Positions 14,101-21,676 of a DNA stretch of 29,415 nt are shown in pieces (position 1 is the stretch's first letter; each line of letters begins with the position of its first letter). Source of the stretch: Porticoccaceae bacterium (lineage in GTDB: Bacteria > Pseudomonadota > Gammaproteobacteria > Pseudomonadales > Porticoccaceae); contig JALOAH010000058.1 of NCBI GenBank assembly GCA_023228865.1, positions 1 through 29,415 on the forward strand, in the 5' to 3' direction. The notes under the pieces are model-generated. The model made no database searches. It was given only the letters and a program-made list of their open reading frames with translations, and was not told where the DNA came from. Position numbers and translations under genes: made by a program.

Positions 14101-16725
14101 ATCAGGCTCCCTGCCGGCGTCCAGGGCAGCGATGACCGCGACGCTGTAATCAGCGCAATCATCGAGAAGTTCTATGCTGTCCTCGTCCATGACAACCTGA
14201 AAATTGACCAGCTCCTTGATAAAGCGCTCCAGGGGGGTGACCAGCGCGGCAATGGCCATGATGCTGGCCATGTGGGCACTGCCCTTGAGAGTGTGAAGAG
14301 CTGCCTGGAGCTGGTTGGAAGGCACGTCGTAAAAAGGCGCTTTGCTTTTTTGGCCGCTGACGAAATCCGCCAGAGTCTGGAGGTGGCTTCTGGCTTCGAC
14401 AATGAAGATATCCACCAGCGCGGTATCCGTTTCTTCCGCGCTGCTGCCAGCAGTGATAATGCCTGGTTGCTGTGGGCTTGCGGTCTGTTCCGGGGTCGCG
14501 GCCGGCTGTGGCGACTGGATCACAGCTTCACCATTGGCGAGCCTGTCGGCCAGATCCCGCAGTACAGCTTCGCGCTCGACATCAAATGCGTCTGTACCGG
14601 ATTCAAACGCAGAAATCATGGCGGGCACCAGCTCCATAGCGGAGGCGATGACAGCGACAACATTGGCGTCGGCCTCAATGCGGCCATCCATGACGCGATT
14701 GAGCATGTTCTCCACGCTCCAGGCGAGTTCGCCGATAGCCTCGGCACCCACCATGCGGCCACTGCCCTTGAGGGTATGGAAAGCCCGTCGCGTTTCCACC
14801 AGAGCCTCTTTATTGGCGGGATTCTCCTGCCACTGTGGATAAACACTGTCCAGGGTAGCGAGCACCTCGCGACCTTCTTCAACAAAAATTTCCCGTATCT
14901 CCGGGTCAATCTCCGCCGCGGGGCTGGGTTTTGCCCTGTTGTTCACCGACCCGCTGTTGTTGTTCACCGGTTTCTTATCCTTGGTTGGTGACATGATTTC
15001 AACCTCTGTTAAGGGTTCCTGTTGTTCAGGCAATGGCTGTTGATCCAGGGGATCGGCGCAGCCCAAAGGATTAGTGGCGCTATCCGCCAGCGGCAATTTC
15101 GCACCCTGCTGGCTGCCGAAATCAAACGCAAAATCATCCAGGTATTGCTCCACTGCGGTCAGTGCGTCCGCCAGCGCCGTAAAGGTTTTCTCTTCTTCGC
15201 GCGGAGTTGCACAGAGCACCTGATCGCGGATCAGGTCACGGCAATACAGCAGCTTTTCCGCCACGTCCTTAAGACCCAGCAGGGAGAGAGCGCCGTAGAG
15301 CTGGTGAAGATCCGCAGGCAATTCAGCGACCCCATCGCGGTTGTCGCCCACGTCGAAAAAATCCACCAGCACATCTCTGATCTGGGCAACGCTGCGGCGA
15401 ATTTCAGCGATCACCGCTCCCCAGGCTCTGTTGACTTCGATTCGCTGCTCCTTCGGCAGGGCGGGGTCGGCGCGATCGGCAATAAACTCCGCCGCCCAGG
15501 CACTGAGGGCAGATTCAACCTCGACAATCATTGCCGCGAGCTGCGCCAGCTGACCACTGTCAAGCGCCCCCTGGCGACTGGCCGCAGTCAGAGCTGCCAC
15601 CAACCCCGACGCCCTGGGCTGCAAATCCTCTCTGGCAACCATCTGCAGACTGGAGGCGATGCGCTGTGCCGTGAGCAGCGCCACAGACAGGGGCTCCGGG
15701 TTTTCCGGATTGCCCTGGTACTCAACAATGCGAGCCTTGATCTGATCAATTTCCTCAAGCAGTGCCACAGAGACCGACTGGAGCACCGGCACCTCATAAA
15801 CCCTGGCGCCAAACTCGGCACTGTTGAGAAAACTGCTGATGCCATCGACAAAGCCAAAGGCAGCGGCAACGGATTGAATGCGCTCGGTGGTGCCACCGGA
15901 GGTGGCCACATAATAGAGGAGATTGGCCATGAGCTGCTGTTCCAGGGGTTGCAGCCGGGTTGGCGACGCCTCCCCCTGCAGCAGCTTGAGGGCGCTGTCC
16001 ATGTCCTTAAAAAGCCGACGGGTTGCCGGCGTCAAGGGGATGCTGTGGCAATAAATACCCTCGATAAACGCCCCTGCGACCCACCACAGATTTTCCCTTG
16101 GCGCGCCCCGGTAAAGCTCCCGCAGGCGGGCGCAGGTTTTTTCCATTTTTTTGACATGCTGGCCTTGGTTGCCCTCTTTCAGCATTGCCAGCAGCGCAGC
16201 CTGAAAGGTTTTGCGCAACCCCTTGATGAGGGACAGAACCACCTTGTTGTTTTTCGGTATCTCCCTGGCGGCCACATCTTCCACCACCGGCGGCGCTATA
16301 CCCAGATCCAGATCCAGGGTGTAAAACTCCGCCCCCCGCAAAGCGCGCATATCGTTGAGCAGTGCGTAGAGGGACGACGGCATTTCGTCGCCACTGAGAA
16401 TAAGCCTGTGAAAGTAGGCGGACACCCTGCTCAATCCCTGGGCAAGGGTTTCACAGGCTTCCTGGCTACTGCCAACTTTTCCCGACTGCAGCGCCCTGAG
16501 CAGGAGTTCGGCTTCATGGATCACAACCACCAGGGCAGGGGCGTTGGCGATGGCCATGGAACCTCGAATCTGGTGGATGGCCGCCAGAGCGTCAACCAGC
16601 ACCCCTGTGTCTGCCGAGTTTGCGGCAAATTGCTGTAAAGCATCCTGGGCACGGCCAAGATTGACATCCACTTCTTGACTGAGCCAGGCCATAGCGCGCC
16701 GGCGGTTAACAACCTCCGTCGCCAT
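11179..16725 (-). CDS. chpA: ChpA, hybrid CheA-type histidine kinase of the pilus chemosensory system
   Basis: ChpA is the central kinase of Chp twitching control, passing phosphate to PilG and PilH. Numbering is from the ATG at 16725 (1,848 residues). Six Hpt-like modules can be seen: H51 (HQIRGS, degenerate), H474 (HQLYGA, degenerate), H650 and H811 (both HTLKGS), R951 (RELEGG, His replaced by Arg) and H1108 (HTFKGG). The kinase core follows, with an N box around N1431 (NAIDHG), DDGRG at 1471-1475 and GRGVGMD at 1522-1528. A CheW domain spans about 1555-1700. A C-terminal receiver has phospho-acceptor D1775 and K1827. The first 500 or so residues resemble FimL. P. aeruginosa ChpA is longer, with eight such modules. 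The ATG follows AGGCGGG, 2 nt after the pilK stop. An Asn/Ser-rich linker lies near 585-600. Confidence 0.95.
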   Translation of the reverse strand: MATEVVNRRRAMAWLSQEVDVNLGRAQDALQQFAANSADTGVLVDALAAIHQIRGSMAIANAPALVVVIHEAELLLRALQSGKVGSSQEACETLAQGLSRVSAYFHRLILSGDEMPSSLYALLNDMRALRGAEFYTLDLDLGIAPPVVEDVAAREIPKNNKVVLSLIKGLRKTFQAALLAMLKEGNQGQHVKKMEKTCARLRELYRGAPRENLWWVAGAFIEGIYCHSIPLTPATRRLFKDMDSALKLLQGEASPTRLQPLEQQLMANLLYYVATSGGTTERIQSVAAAFGFVDGISSFLNSAEFGARVYEVPVLQSVSVALLEEIDQIKARIVEYQGNPENPEPLSVALLTAQRIASSLQMVAREDLQPRASGLVAALTAASRQGALDSGQLAQLAAMIVEVESALSAWAAEFIADRADPALPKEQRIEVNRAWGAVIAEIRRSVAQIRDVLVDFFDVGDNRDGVAELPADLHQLYGALSLLGLKDVAEKLLYCRDLIRDQVLCATPREEEKTFTALADALTAVEQYLDDFAFDFGSQQGAKLPLADSATNPLGCADPLDQQPLPEQQEPLTEVEIMSPTKDKKPVNNNSGSVNNRAKPSPAAEIDPEIREIFVEEGREVLATLDSVYPQWQENPANKEALVETRRAFHTLKGSGRMVGAEAIGELAWSVENMLNRVMDGRIEADANVVAVIASAMELVPAMISAFESGTDAFDVEREAVLRDLADRLANGEAVIQSPQPAATPEQTASPQQPGIITAGSSAEETDTALVDIFIVEARSHLQTLADFVSGQKSKAPFYDVPSNQLQAALHTLKGSAHMASIMAIAALVTPLERFIKELVNFQVVMDEDSIELLDDCADYSVAVIAALDAGREPDTQDLKQIQARIAELRERMVGAILVHEELAAVDPAFLNLLMADGMAMVLDAEDTVAAWQAAGHLALDQVATMAAELRELEGGAAKAGFAAMAGFSAHLAQVYEGFNGAGNLSASGYEVLQQAHACLLNMADAVAAHQDIEPATEQLLAQLSALRLDDETAPPVADATEAPPASGGELAAGAVAPILPEDMDAEVVELFLDEADELLESLEQGLHQWTENPAQLGIADGIKRDLHTFKGGARMAGLVTLGDLSHDFESVVIDQEPRVNKGDDSAIADIMGHYDRLAASLDACKTAYRNLGRRADTAASRDDGADSAVATRQPAVQSAPAEAWKTAEILPFTGAYKGLYPLAEGAAIDFQQSAEEQVRIAAAVLDSLVNLAGESSISRSQVEQNINEFIFSLDEMEATIRRMQDQVRRMAIETDAQVMFRREQIEASESIEGFDPLEMDRYSQLQQLSRSLLESASDLQDLRDTLVDKSRDAESLLLQQSRINTDLQEGLMRTRMVPFTRVVPRLRRLVRQVSSTLGKQVNLQLGNVEGELDRSVLERVMSPLEHMIRNAIDHGIEVAEKRSELGKAAEGTIAISFSREGGDVLIRMADDGRGLDIDAIRDKAFSLGLLNEHIAYSDNDIAQFIFHPGFSTSATITQTSGRGVGMDVVNSEVRQLGGSVTMTTQKGAGTEFQVRLPFTVSVNRALMIELGEDSYALALNSIAGVTRMSADRLMHYYQNPADKFEYGGQLYDVRYMGALLSPDLRPTLDTAIGQLPIVLIRVDDNNYAVQVDALIGSREIVVKTLGAHFSRVPGLSGATVLGDGRVVVILDLQGLLRDQAGARVLTPMVIKAETRPEAVDSNVQTIMVVDDSVTVRKVTSRFLEREGFRVITAKDGVDAMRALQDITPDMMLLDIEMPRMDGFEVARLVRSTQRLKDLPIIMITSRTGDKHRERALAMGVNRYLGKPYQEDVLIREVYGLLTSAETG
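14992..15007 (-). promoter_or_regulatory. Possible internal ribosome site and ATG inside chpA
   Basis: Within chpA, AGAGG (15007-15003) lies 8 nt before an in-frame ATG (14994-14992), codon 578. A product starting here would begin MSPTKDKKPVNNN and hold the H650, H811, R951 and H1108 modules, the kinase core, CheW and receiver domains, but not the FimL-like part. It is a candidate only; conserved spacing in relatives would support it. Confidence 0.3.
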
Positions 16726-16727
16726 GG

Positions 16728-17597
16728 TCAAAATACCCGCCTGTAGGCTTGGATATCGGCAATGGCGACGCGCTCCAGACCTTCCGGCTTCCAGCCGGAC
16801 AGATCTCCGGCGCCAACAATCAACACGCCACCCACCTTCAGGGAGGGAATAAGCTGCCTGACAACCGCGCGCCGCCGCCAGCGCTGCAGGTAAATAAGCA
16901 CATTCTGGCAGCTGATAAGGTCAAAATCCCGCAGCAGGGAAGAGGTGGCGGGTTCAAGCATATTGTTGTAAAAAAAACTCACTTTGTCGCAAATAATGTC
17001 CTTTACCTTCCACAGGCCAGCCCCCTGGGGCGCAAAGAAGGCCTGCGCCATGGCGGGCTCGACGCCACGGCCGTCAATGTTGCGGTAAACACCGTCGCGA
17101 GCCCTGTCGAGGCTTGTCCGGTTGATATCCGTGCCCACCACGCGAAATGTCGCTGGCGCCACCGCGCCTCTACAGACTTTGTAGATCACCATGGCGAGGG
17201 AGTACGCCTCTTCACCCGTTGAACACCCCAGGCTCCAGGCCTTCACAAATGCCTGCCCGCCGGGTTGGTTGCGCAGTCTGTCGCGAACATAGCTAGCGAC
17301 AAAATCAAAACTTGGCCGATGGCGAAAAAATCGAGTCTCGCCAATGAGAATACGGTCAAAGAGAATCTCCCACTCCGGCCTGCTAAAGGCAGGGGACGAG
17401 AGCAGCAGATGGAGATAGTTTTCAAAACAGGAGGCGCCTTTTTCAATGATTCTTTTCTGTAACACAGCGCGAACAAAGGTTTCCCGTTCCAGGGAAAGCT
17501 GGATGCCGGTCAGGTGCTCAAAAACCGATTTCCAGTGGCGAAAATGATGGTCGGCCAGTACAGGTACAGAATTAAATGTCCAGGACTGGCTGACCAT
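16728..17597 (-). CDS. pilK: PilK, CheR-type receptor methyltransferase
   Basis: PilK is the SAM-dependent methyltransferase that modifies receptor glutamates in the Chp system. The 289 residues show the CheR pattern: an N-terminal helical region, GETRFFRH (86-93), SAM-binding motif I SLGCSTGEEAYS (122-133), GTDIN (155-159) and SCQNVLIYL further on. The length is normal for the family. The ATG follows an AAGAG-rich site. pilJ ends 17 nt upstream and chpA starts 2 nt after the stop, so it is embedded in one operon. Confidence 0.93.
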   Translation of the reverse strand: MVSQSWTFNSVPVLADHHFRHWKSVFEHLTGIQLSLERETFVRAVLQKRIIEKGASCFENYLHLLLSSPAFSRPEWEILFDRILIGETRFFRHRPSFDFVASYVRDRLRNQPGGQAFVKAWSLGCSTGEEAYSLAMVIYKVCRGAVAPATFRVVGTDINRTSLDRARDGVYRNIDGRGVEPAMAQAFFAPQGAGLWKVKDIICDKVSFFYNNMLEPATSSLLRDFDLISCQNVLIYLQRWRRRAVVRQLIPSLKVGGVLIVGAGDLSGWKPEGLERVAIADIQAYRRVF

Positions 17598-17614
17598 GTC
17601 TCTTACTCAGGCAA

Positions 17615-19990
17615 TCAGGCTTTTTTGTTGTCGTTGTCGTACTCATCGATGCTGAATTCATCGAGATCCACACCGGCCAGTTCCGCTTCAAGTTCGCTGA
17701 CGGTGCTGGTGGTTCCGGTTGCCGCAGCGGCAATCTCGATTTCCTCAACCTCTTCATCAACGGTTTCCTCATAGGCGAGGTTGCTGCCCTGGTCGAGGTC
17801 GAAGTCTTCGGCAAAATCTGACTCTGGCGCTGCTGCAGCCAGCTCAAAGTCGTCCGCCTCATCGCTGTTGGCGGCGTCATAGCTGTCAGTCTGGGGCTGG
17901 GCAAAGCTTCCCACAGCGGCGGGGGAAGCAGCCATGTAGTCAACATCGATATCGCTGTCGTAGCCGCTATCGTCAGCATCCTTGTCGATGGTGAAGCTCG
18001 ACGGCAGTTTAAAGCCGGCCACGAATTCCCGCAGTTCAATGGCGTTTTCCGCCAGAACACCAACGGAGTCGGCGGTTGTCTGGCTGCCGCGGGTGGTTTG
18101 CGAAGTGATGTCCTGAATGATGTTCATGGTCGAGGAGATCTGGCTCGCCGTGGTGGCCTGGTGGCGCGCGGCGGTGGAGATGTCCTGGATCAGTTCCGCC
18201 AGGGTGGTGGATACGTTTTGGATTTCGCCAAGGGCGCGACCTGCATCGTGGGCGAGCTGGGCGCCCTTCACCACTTCGGACGTGGTCTGCTCCATGGACG
18301 ATACCGCTTCGTTGGTATCGGTCTGAATGGTTTTAACCAGACCCGCCACCTGTTTGGCGGCGTTGGCCGAACGTTCCGCAAGGCGCTGAACCTCGTCCGC
18401 AACCACCGCAAAGCCGCGTCCGGCATCACCGGCCATGGCCGCCTGAATGGCAGCATTAAGGGCGAGAATGTTGGTCTGGTCGGCAATGTCGGAAATCAGC
18501 GATACGATGTCGCCGATTTCCTGGGAGGATTCACCCAGACGCTTGATCCGCTTGGAGGTGTCCTGAATCTGCTCGCGAATGGTGTCCATACCCTTGATGT
18601 TGCTTTGAACAACGTTGGCACCGTTGGTGGCAATGCTTACCGAGCGATCCGCAACCGATGCGGATTCGGAGGCATTGGCGGATACCTGGTCGATGGAGAT
18701 GGCCATTTCGTTAATGGCCGCAGACACCCCGGTGATTTCCTGAGCCTGGTGCTCGGAGGAATCCGCCAGCTGCAGCGCTGTGCTCCGGGTTTCGCTCGCC
18801 GCCGCCGATACGCTTTCCGCCGTATCCTGAATGCGCGCCACCAGTTCCCGAAGTTGGAGAATCGCAAAGTTGATCGCGTCCGCGATCGCACCGGTGAAAT
18901 CTTCCGTCACCGTCGCCTCCGCCGTCAGATCACCGTCACCGAGGCCTTCAATTTCATCGAGAAGACGCAGAATCGCCTGCTGGTTTTTCTCGTTGGCGCT
19001 GGCGGTATCCTGAAGGTTTTTCCGAGTGGTCTGATAAACCTGAACACCGATGGCGGCCAGGGCAATGGCGGCGACTATGGCAAAAAACAGCGCCAGACCA
19101 TTGGAAAAGGTTCTGTCCCCCGGCAGCGCGTTAATGGCATCGGTGAGACCGGCACCGGCAGCGAGGAGGGTGGGGGACTGGTCGAGAATTTTGTCTGCCG
19201 CCTGGCGGGAACGGAACAGGGCGGGAGTGGCGTTGAAGATTTCCTGTATCGAGTTACTGACAAACTCAAACTGACCGGTAATGCGCTGCAGGCTTTCCAG
19301 AGCCTCGCCATCGGTAACACGGCCAATGCCGAGGGCAACATCGCCTTTTTTCATGCCTTCGAGAACACGACCAAAGAGGTTGGCGTCGCGGTTGAACTGG
19401 TCGGCGGCGGCTTCGGCATCAGCGCCACCGGCAAGCATTTTATCGATGTTGCGACCGATACGCTCGGCGCGCCAGGACTGCGCCTGGGCCACAGCCACCT
19501 GATCCGCAGGGGCGCGGCTGTCGAGCAGCATTTCGACGACCTGGGTGTGCTCATCCTGAAGCTGGGGCAGCCTTTCGTTAAGCGTACTCACCACCTGGTG
19601 AAGGAAAATAATGGTTTCCTTGTCACCGATAATGGTTTTGGCTTCACCGAGAATGCCCGTGAGGGTGGTACCGAAGCTTTCAACCACTTCCGCGGGAAGC
19701 TCGTCCCCCGACTGCTGCAGCTGACCCCAGTTTGCTTCCATCTGGCCGAGAACGCTCTCAAGCTCGCCAAAGGCCGCCTCCTGGCCGTCGGTGGCGTCCC
19801 GCGACAGACCGGTGACGCGATAGGACAAAGCGCGCACATCGGAAACAAGCTCGAGGTTTTCCCTGTCATTGGCGCCGTCCACTGCAACCTTCACCAGGGT
19901 AAACAGTGCCAGCACGGTGGCTGCCACAAACACCGCACCCAGCACCAGCGTCGGTTTGTTGAAGTTTAGTTTGTTGGTTCCTTTAATCAT
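17615..19990 (-). CDS. pilJ: PilJ, T4P methyl-accepting chemotaxis receptor with an unusual acidic tail
   Basis: PilJ is the inner-membrane receptor feeding the Chp pathway; in P. aeruginosa it interacts with pilin. The 791 residues contain TM1 (about 14-34), a periplasmic PilJ sensor part (about 35-295), TM2 (about 296-318), a HAMP-like segment (about 320-385) and a cytoplasmic signalling domain whose hairpin tip is near ADQTNILALNAAIQAAMAGD (503-522). The normal receptor ends at FVAGFKLP (about 656-663). Here a further 128 residues follow, very rich in Asp, Glu, Ser and Ala and nearly without basic residues, with Phe set among acids (DDFEL, EDFDL, LDEFSIDE). P. aeruginosa PilJ lacks this length. 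GGGAG precedes the ATG by about 6 nt. Confidence 0.93.
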   Translation of the reverse strand: MIKGTNKLNFNKPTLVLGAVFVAATVLALFTLVKVAVDGANDRENLELVSDVRALSYRVTGLSRDATDGQEAAFGELESVLGQMEANWGQLQQSGDELPAEVVESFGTTLTGILGEAKTIIGDKETIIFLHQVVSTLNERLPQLQDEHTQVVEMLLDSRAPADQVAVAQAQSWRAERIGRNIDKMLAGGADAEAAADQFNRDANLFGRVLEGMKKGDVALGIGRVTDGEALESLQRITGQFEFVSNSIQEIFNATPALFRSRQAADKILDQSPTLLAAGAGLTDAINALPGDRTFSNGLALFFAIVAAIALAAIGVQVYQTTRKNLQDTASANEKNQQAILRLLDEIEGLGDGDLTAEATVTEDFTGAIADAINFAILQLRELVARIQDTAESVSAAASETRSTALQLADSSEHQAQEITGVSAAINEMAISIDQVSANASESASVADRSVSIATNGANVVQSNIKGMDTIREQIQDTSKRIKRLGESSQEIGDIVSLISDIADQTNILALNAAIQAAMAGDAGRGFAVVADEVQRLAERSANAAKQVAGLVKTIQTDTNEAVSSMEQTTSEVVKGAQLAHDAGRALGEIQNVSTTLAELIQDISTAARHQATTASQISSTMNIIQDITSQTTRGSQTTADSVGVLAENAIELREFVAGFKLPSSFTIDKDADDSGYDSDIDVDYMAASPAAVGSFAQPQTDSYDAANSDEADDFELAAAAPESDFAEDFDLDQGSNLAYEETVDEEVEEIEIAAAATGTTSTVSELEAELAGVDLDEFSIDEYDNDNKKA

Positions 19991-20040
19991 TTCCAGCTCC
20001 CGGCATTTTCCGCCGTTGTCATTTTCACTTATTCCCAGGC

Positions 20041-20583
20041 CTAAGCCGCCACTTCAAGAAACTCGTTGTTACTAAATAATGCGTCCGGGCGAAACAGTAC
20101 CCAGCGCTCGCCATCGTTGAGGAAGGTTCCCGGAACAAACGCCGACAGCGGCGGTGGAATCAGGGTTCTGTCCTCCGAATAGGCATCGACACGAAAATGC
20201 TTCATGCCGACCACTTCGTCCACAATCAGGCCTGCCGCAACCGTCTCCCGCTCCACCAGCAGTACCCGCTGCCTTTTCGGCGGCGCCGTCAACCTGCTGC
20301 CGAGGAAACCGGCAAAGTCGATAATGGGGGTGAGCTTGCCGCGCACATTGGCAACCCCCTTGACCCAGGATTTGACGCGGGGAAGCCGGGTGCAATGGGG
20401 CACTTCCAGCAGCTCGTTCATTTCCTCCAGCAGCACCGCGACACCGACGCCGAGAATACGAAAACACACCACGGTTCGCACCGGGGTCAAGTCGATCTGG
20501 GCGGGAAGCGCGCGGGAGCGGCGCCGGAAATTTTCAGACAACGCCGCAAGGGTTGTGTAACTCGGGTTCTTGGTGGTTGCCAT
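20041..20583 (-). CDS. pilI: PilI, CheW-type adaptor
   Basis: PilI is the main CheW-like adaptor that couples PilJ to ChpA and is needed for pilus function in P. aeruginosa. The 180 residues hold one CheW domain (about 35-170), with the recognisable block VKGVANVRGKLTPIIDF (74-90) and LIVDEVVGMKHF near 120. It lies between pilH and pilJ with gaps of 20 and 50 nt, fully in the expected order. The length is typical. Confidence 0.93.
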   Translation of the reverse strand: MATTKNPSYTTLAALSENFRRRSRALPAQIDLTPVRTVVCFRILGVGVAVLLEEMNELLEVPHCTRLPRVKSWVKGVANVRGKLTPIIDFAGFLGSRLTAPPKRQRVLLVERETVAAGLIVDEVVGMKHFRVDAYSEDRTLIPPPLSAFVPGTFLNDGERWVLFRPDALFSNNEFLEVAA

Positions 20584-20603
20584 CAGGGAGTCGCTCCGTG
20601 CAA

Positions 20604-20969
20604 CTAGTTCATGAACTGCTGGATAGTGGCCATGAGATCACTTTCCTGTACCGGCTTGGTCAGATAGGCTTTTGCCCCCTGTCTCGCGCCCCACATGCGA
20701 TCTGTTTCCTGATCTTTGGTGGTGACAATAATCACAGGAATATGGCTGGTTTCCTTGGCTTTGGAGAGCTGCCTGGTGGCCTGAAAGCCGTTGAGGCCAG
20801 GCATGACAATATCCATAAGAATGAGATCCGGTTTTTCCGCCTTGGCGACACTGACACCCTTTTCACCATTCTCGGCAACAATCACTGAATGGCCGTTTTT
20901 TTTCAGGATCGATGTGAGCTTGTGAACTTCCGTCGGGGAGTCGTCCACAATCAAAACTACTTTTGACAT
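20604..20969 (-). CDS. pilH: PilH, single-domain response regulator
   Basis: PilH is a CheY-like regulator of the Chp system; in P. aeruginosa it is linked to PilT-dependent retraction and to signal decay. The 121 residues are one receiver domain. The acidic pair is D9/D10, the phospho-acceptor is D53 in LMDIVMP, and the conserved lysine is K105 (LTKP). TTK at 83-85 supplies the switch Thr. It follows pilG by 43 nt. There is no output domain, so it acts through protein contact. Confidence 0.94.
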   Translation of the reverse strand: MSKVVLIVDDSPTEVHKLTSILKKNGHSVIVAENGEKGVSVAKAEKPDLILMDIVMPGLNGFQATRQLSKAKETSHIPVIIVTTKDQETDRMWGARQGAKAYLTKPVQESDLMATIQQFMN

Positions 20970-21012
20970 GTTAATTCCTCAGAAAATATGATTGATTCCG
21001 TGTTGATCGTTT

Positions 21013-21423
21013 TCAGGCCGGTTGAACAGCCTGCCCCAAATCCCTTGGCGCATACTTTTCCAGAGCCTCAAAAAGTTCATTCTTGCTAAATGGCTTGGTG
21101 AGATAATCATCGGCGCCGACGATTCGCCCTTTGGCCTTATCGAAAAGGCCGTCTTTGCTGGAAAGCATAATCACGGGTATTGACCGGTACTCTTTATTAT
21201 TCTTCACCAGGGCACAGGTTTGATAACCATCGAGCCTGGGCATCATGATATCGACAAAAATAACATCTGGCCTGTGGTCGGCAATCTTGGCCAGGGAGTC
21301 AAACCCGTCGGTGGCGGTAATCACCTGGCACCCGGCTTTGCTCAATAGCGTCTCCGCAGTTTTGCGGATCGTATTGCTGTCGTCCACGACCATCACCTTG
21401 AGGCCTTCGAGACTTAAATCCAT
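21013..21423 (-). CDS. pilG: PilG, single-domain response regulator
   Basis: PilG is the first gene of the cluster, a CheY-like regulator that promotes pilus extension and cAMP signalling in P. aeruginosa. The 136 residues have D14/D15, phospho-acceptor D58 (FVDIMMPRLDGYQTCALVKNN), the switch Ser in MLSSKDGLFDKAKGRIVG, and K110 (YLTKPF). Its N-terminal six residues before LKVMVVDD match the usual PilG start. It is divergent from gshB, and the shared 253-bp gap must hold its promoter. AT-rich TAAAAT is present near 21452-21457, but without a clear -35. Confidence 0.95.
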   Translation of the reverse strand: MDLSLEGLKVMVVDDSNTIRKTAETLLSKAGCQVITATDGFDSLAKIADHRPDVIFVDIMMPRLDGYQTCALVKNNKEYRSIPVIMLSSKDGLFDKAKGRIVGADDYLTKPFSKNELFEALEKYAPRDLGQAVQPA

Positions 21424-21609
21424 TCGTTTTCTACCCTTTTAACAGGTTTATATTTTATGCAACGTCCCCCAGAGGCCACTTTCTAGCACAATATGCCAGC
21501 GACATCCAGCTTGCTGCACCACAAACAGGCATAAACAAAGGATCCTTCCGACAAAGCGCCCTATTTTTTAACTGAGTGGCCACCTCCTGTAGTCACTGTG
21601 TCGCCACTG

Positions 21610-21639
21610 TTGCATCAACCCTCTAAGCAACAGCATAAT
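21610..21639 (+). promoter_or_regulatory. Candidate sigma-70 promoter for gshB
   Basis: TTGCAT (21610-21615) and CATAAT (21634-21639) are separated by 18 bp and lie about 38 bp before the gshB ATG. Both hexamers match consensus in at least four positions. No operator is recognised. Confidence 0.45.
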
Positions 21640-21676
21640 CCATACCACTTTCTTTTCTTGCCGCGAGATCATACCA

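Noticed and set aside
15022..16638. Long plus-strand open frame (538 codons) opposite chpA
   Set aside because: It is an antisense shadow of the same kind. The composition is odd and the sense strand encodes clear ChpA domains.
18098..19969. Long plus-strand open frame (623 codons) opposite pilJ
   Set aside because: It is an antisense shadow, Gly/Phe/His-rich without recognisable motifs. PilJ signalling-domain motifs are on the other strand.
21424..21520. Sigma-54 promoter for pilG
   Set aside because: GG and GC doublets are present, but their spacing (8 nt between) is wrong in every alignment tried. No clear -35 for sigma-70 was found either.
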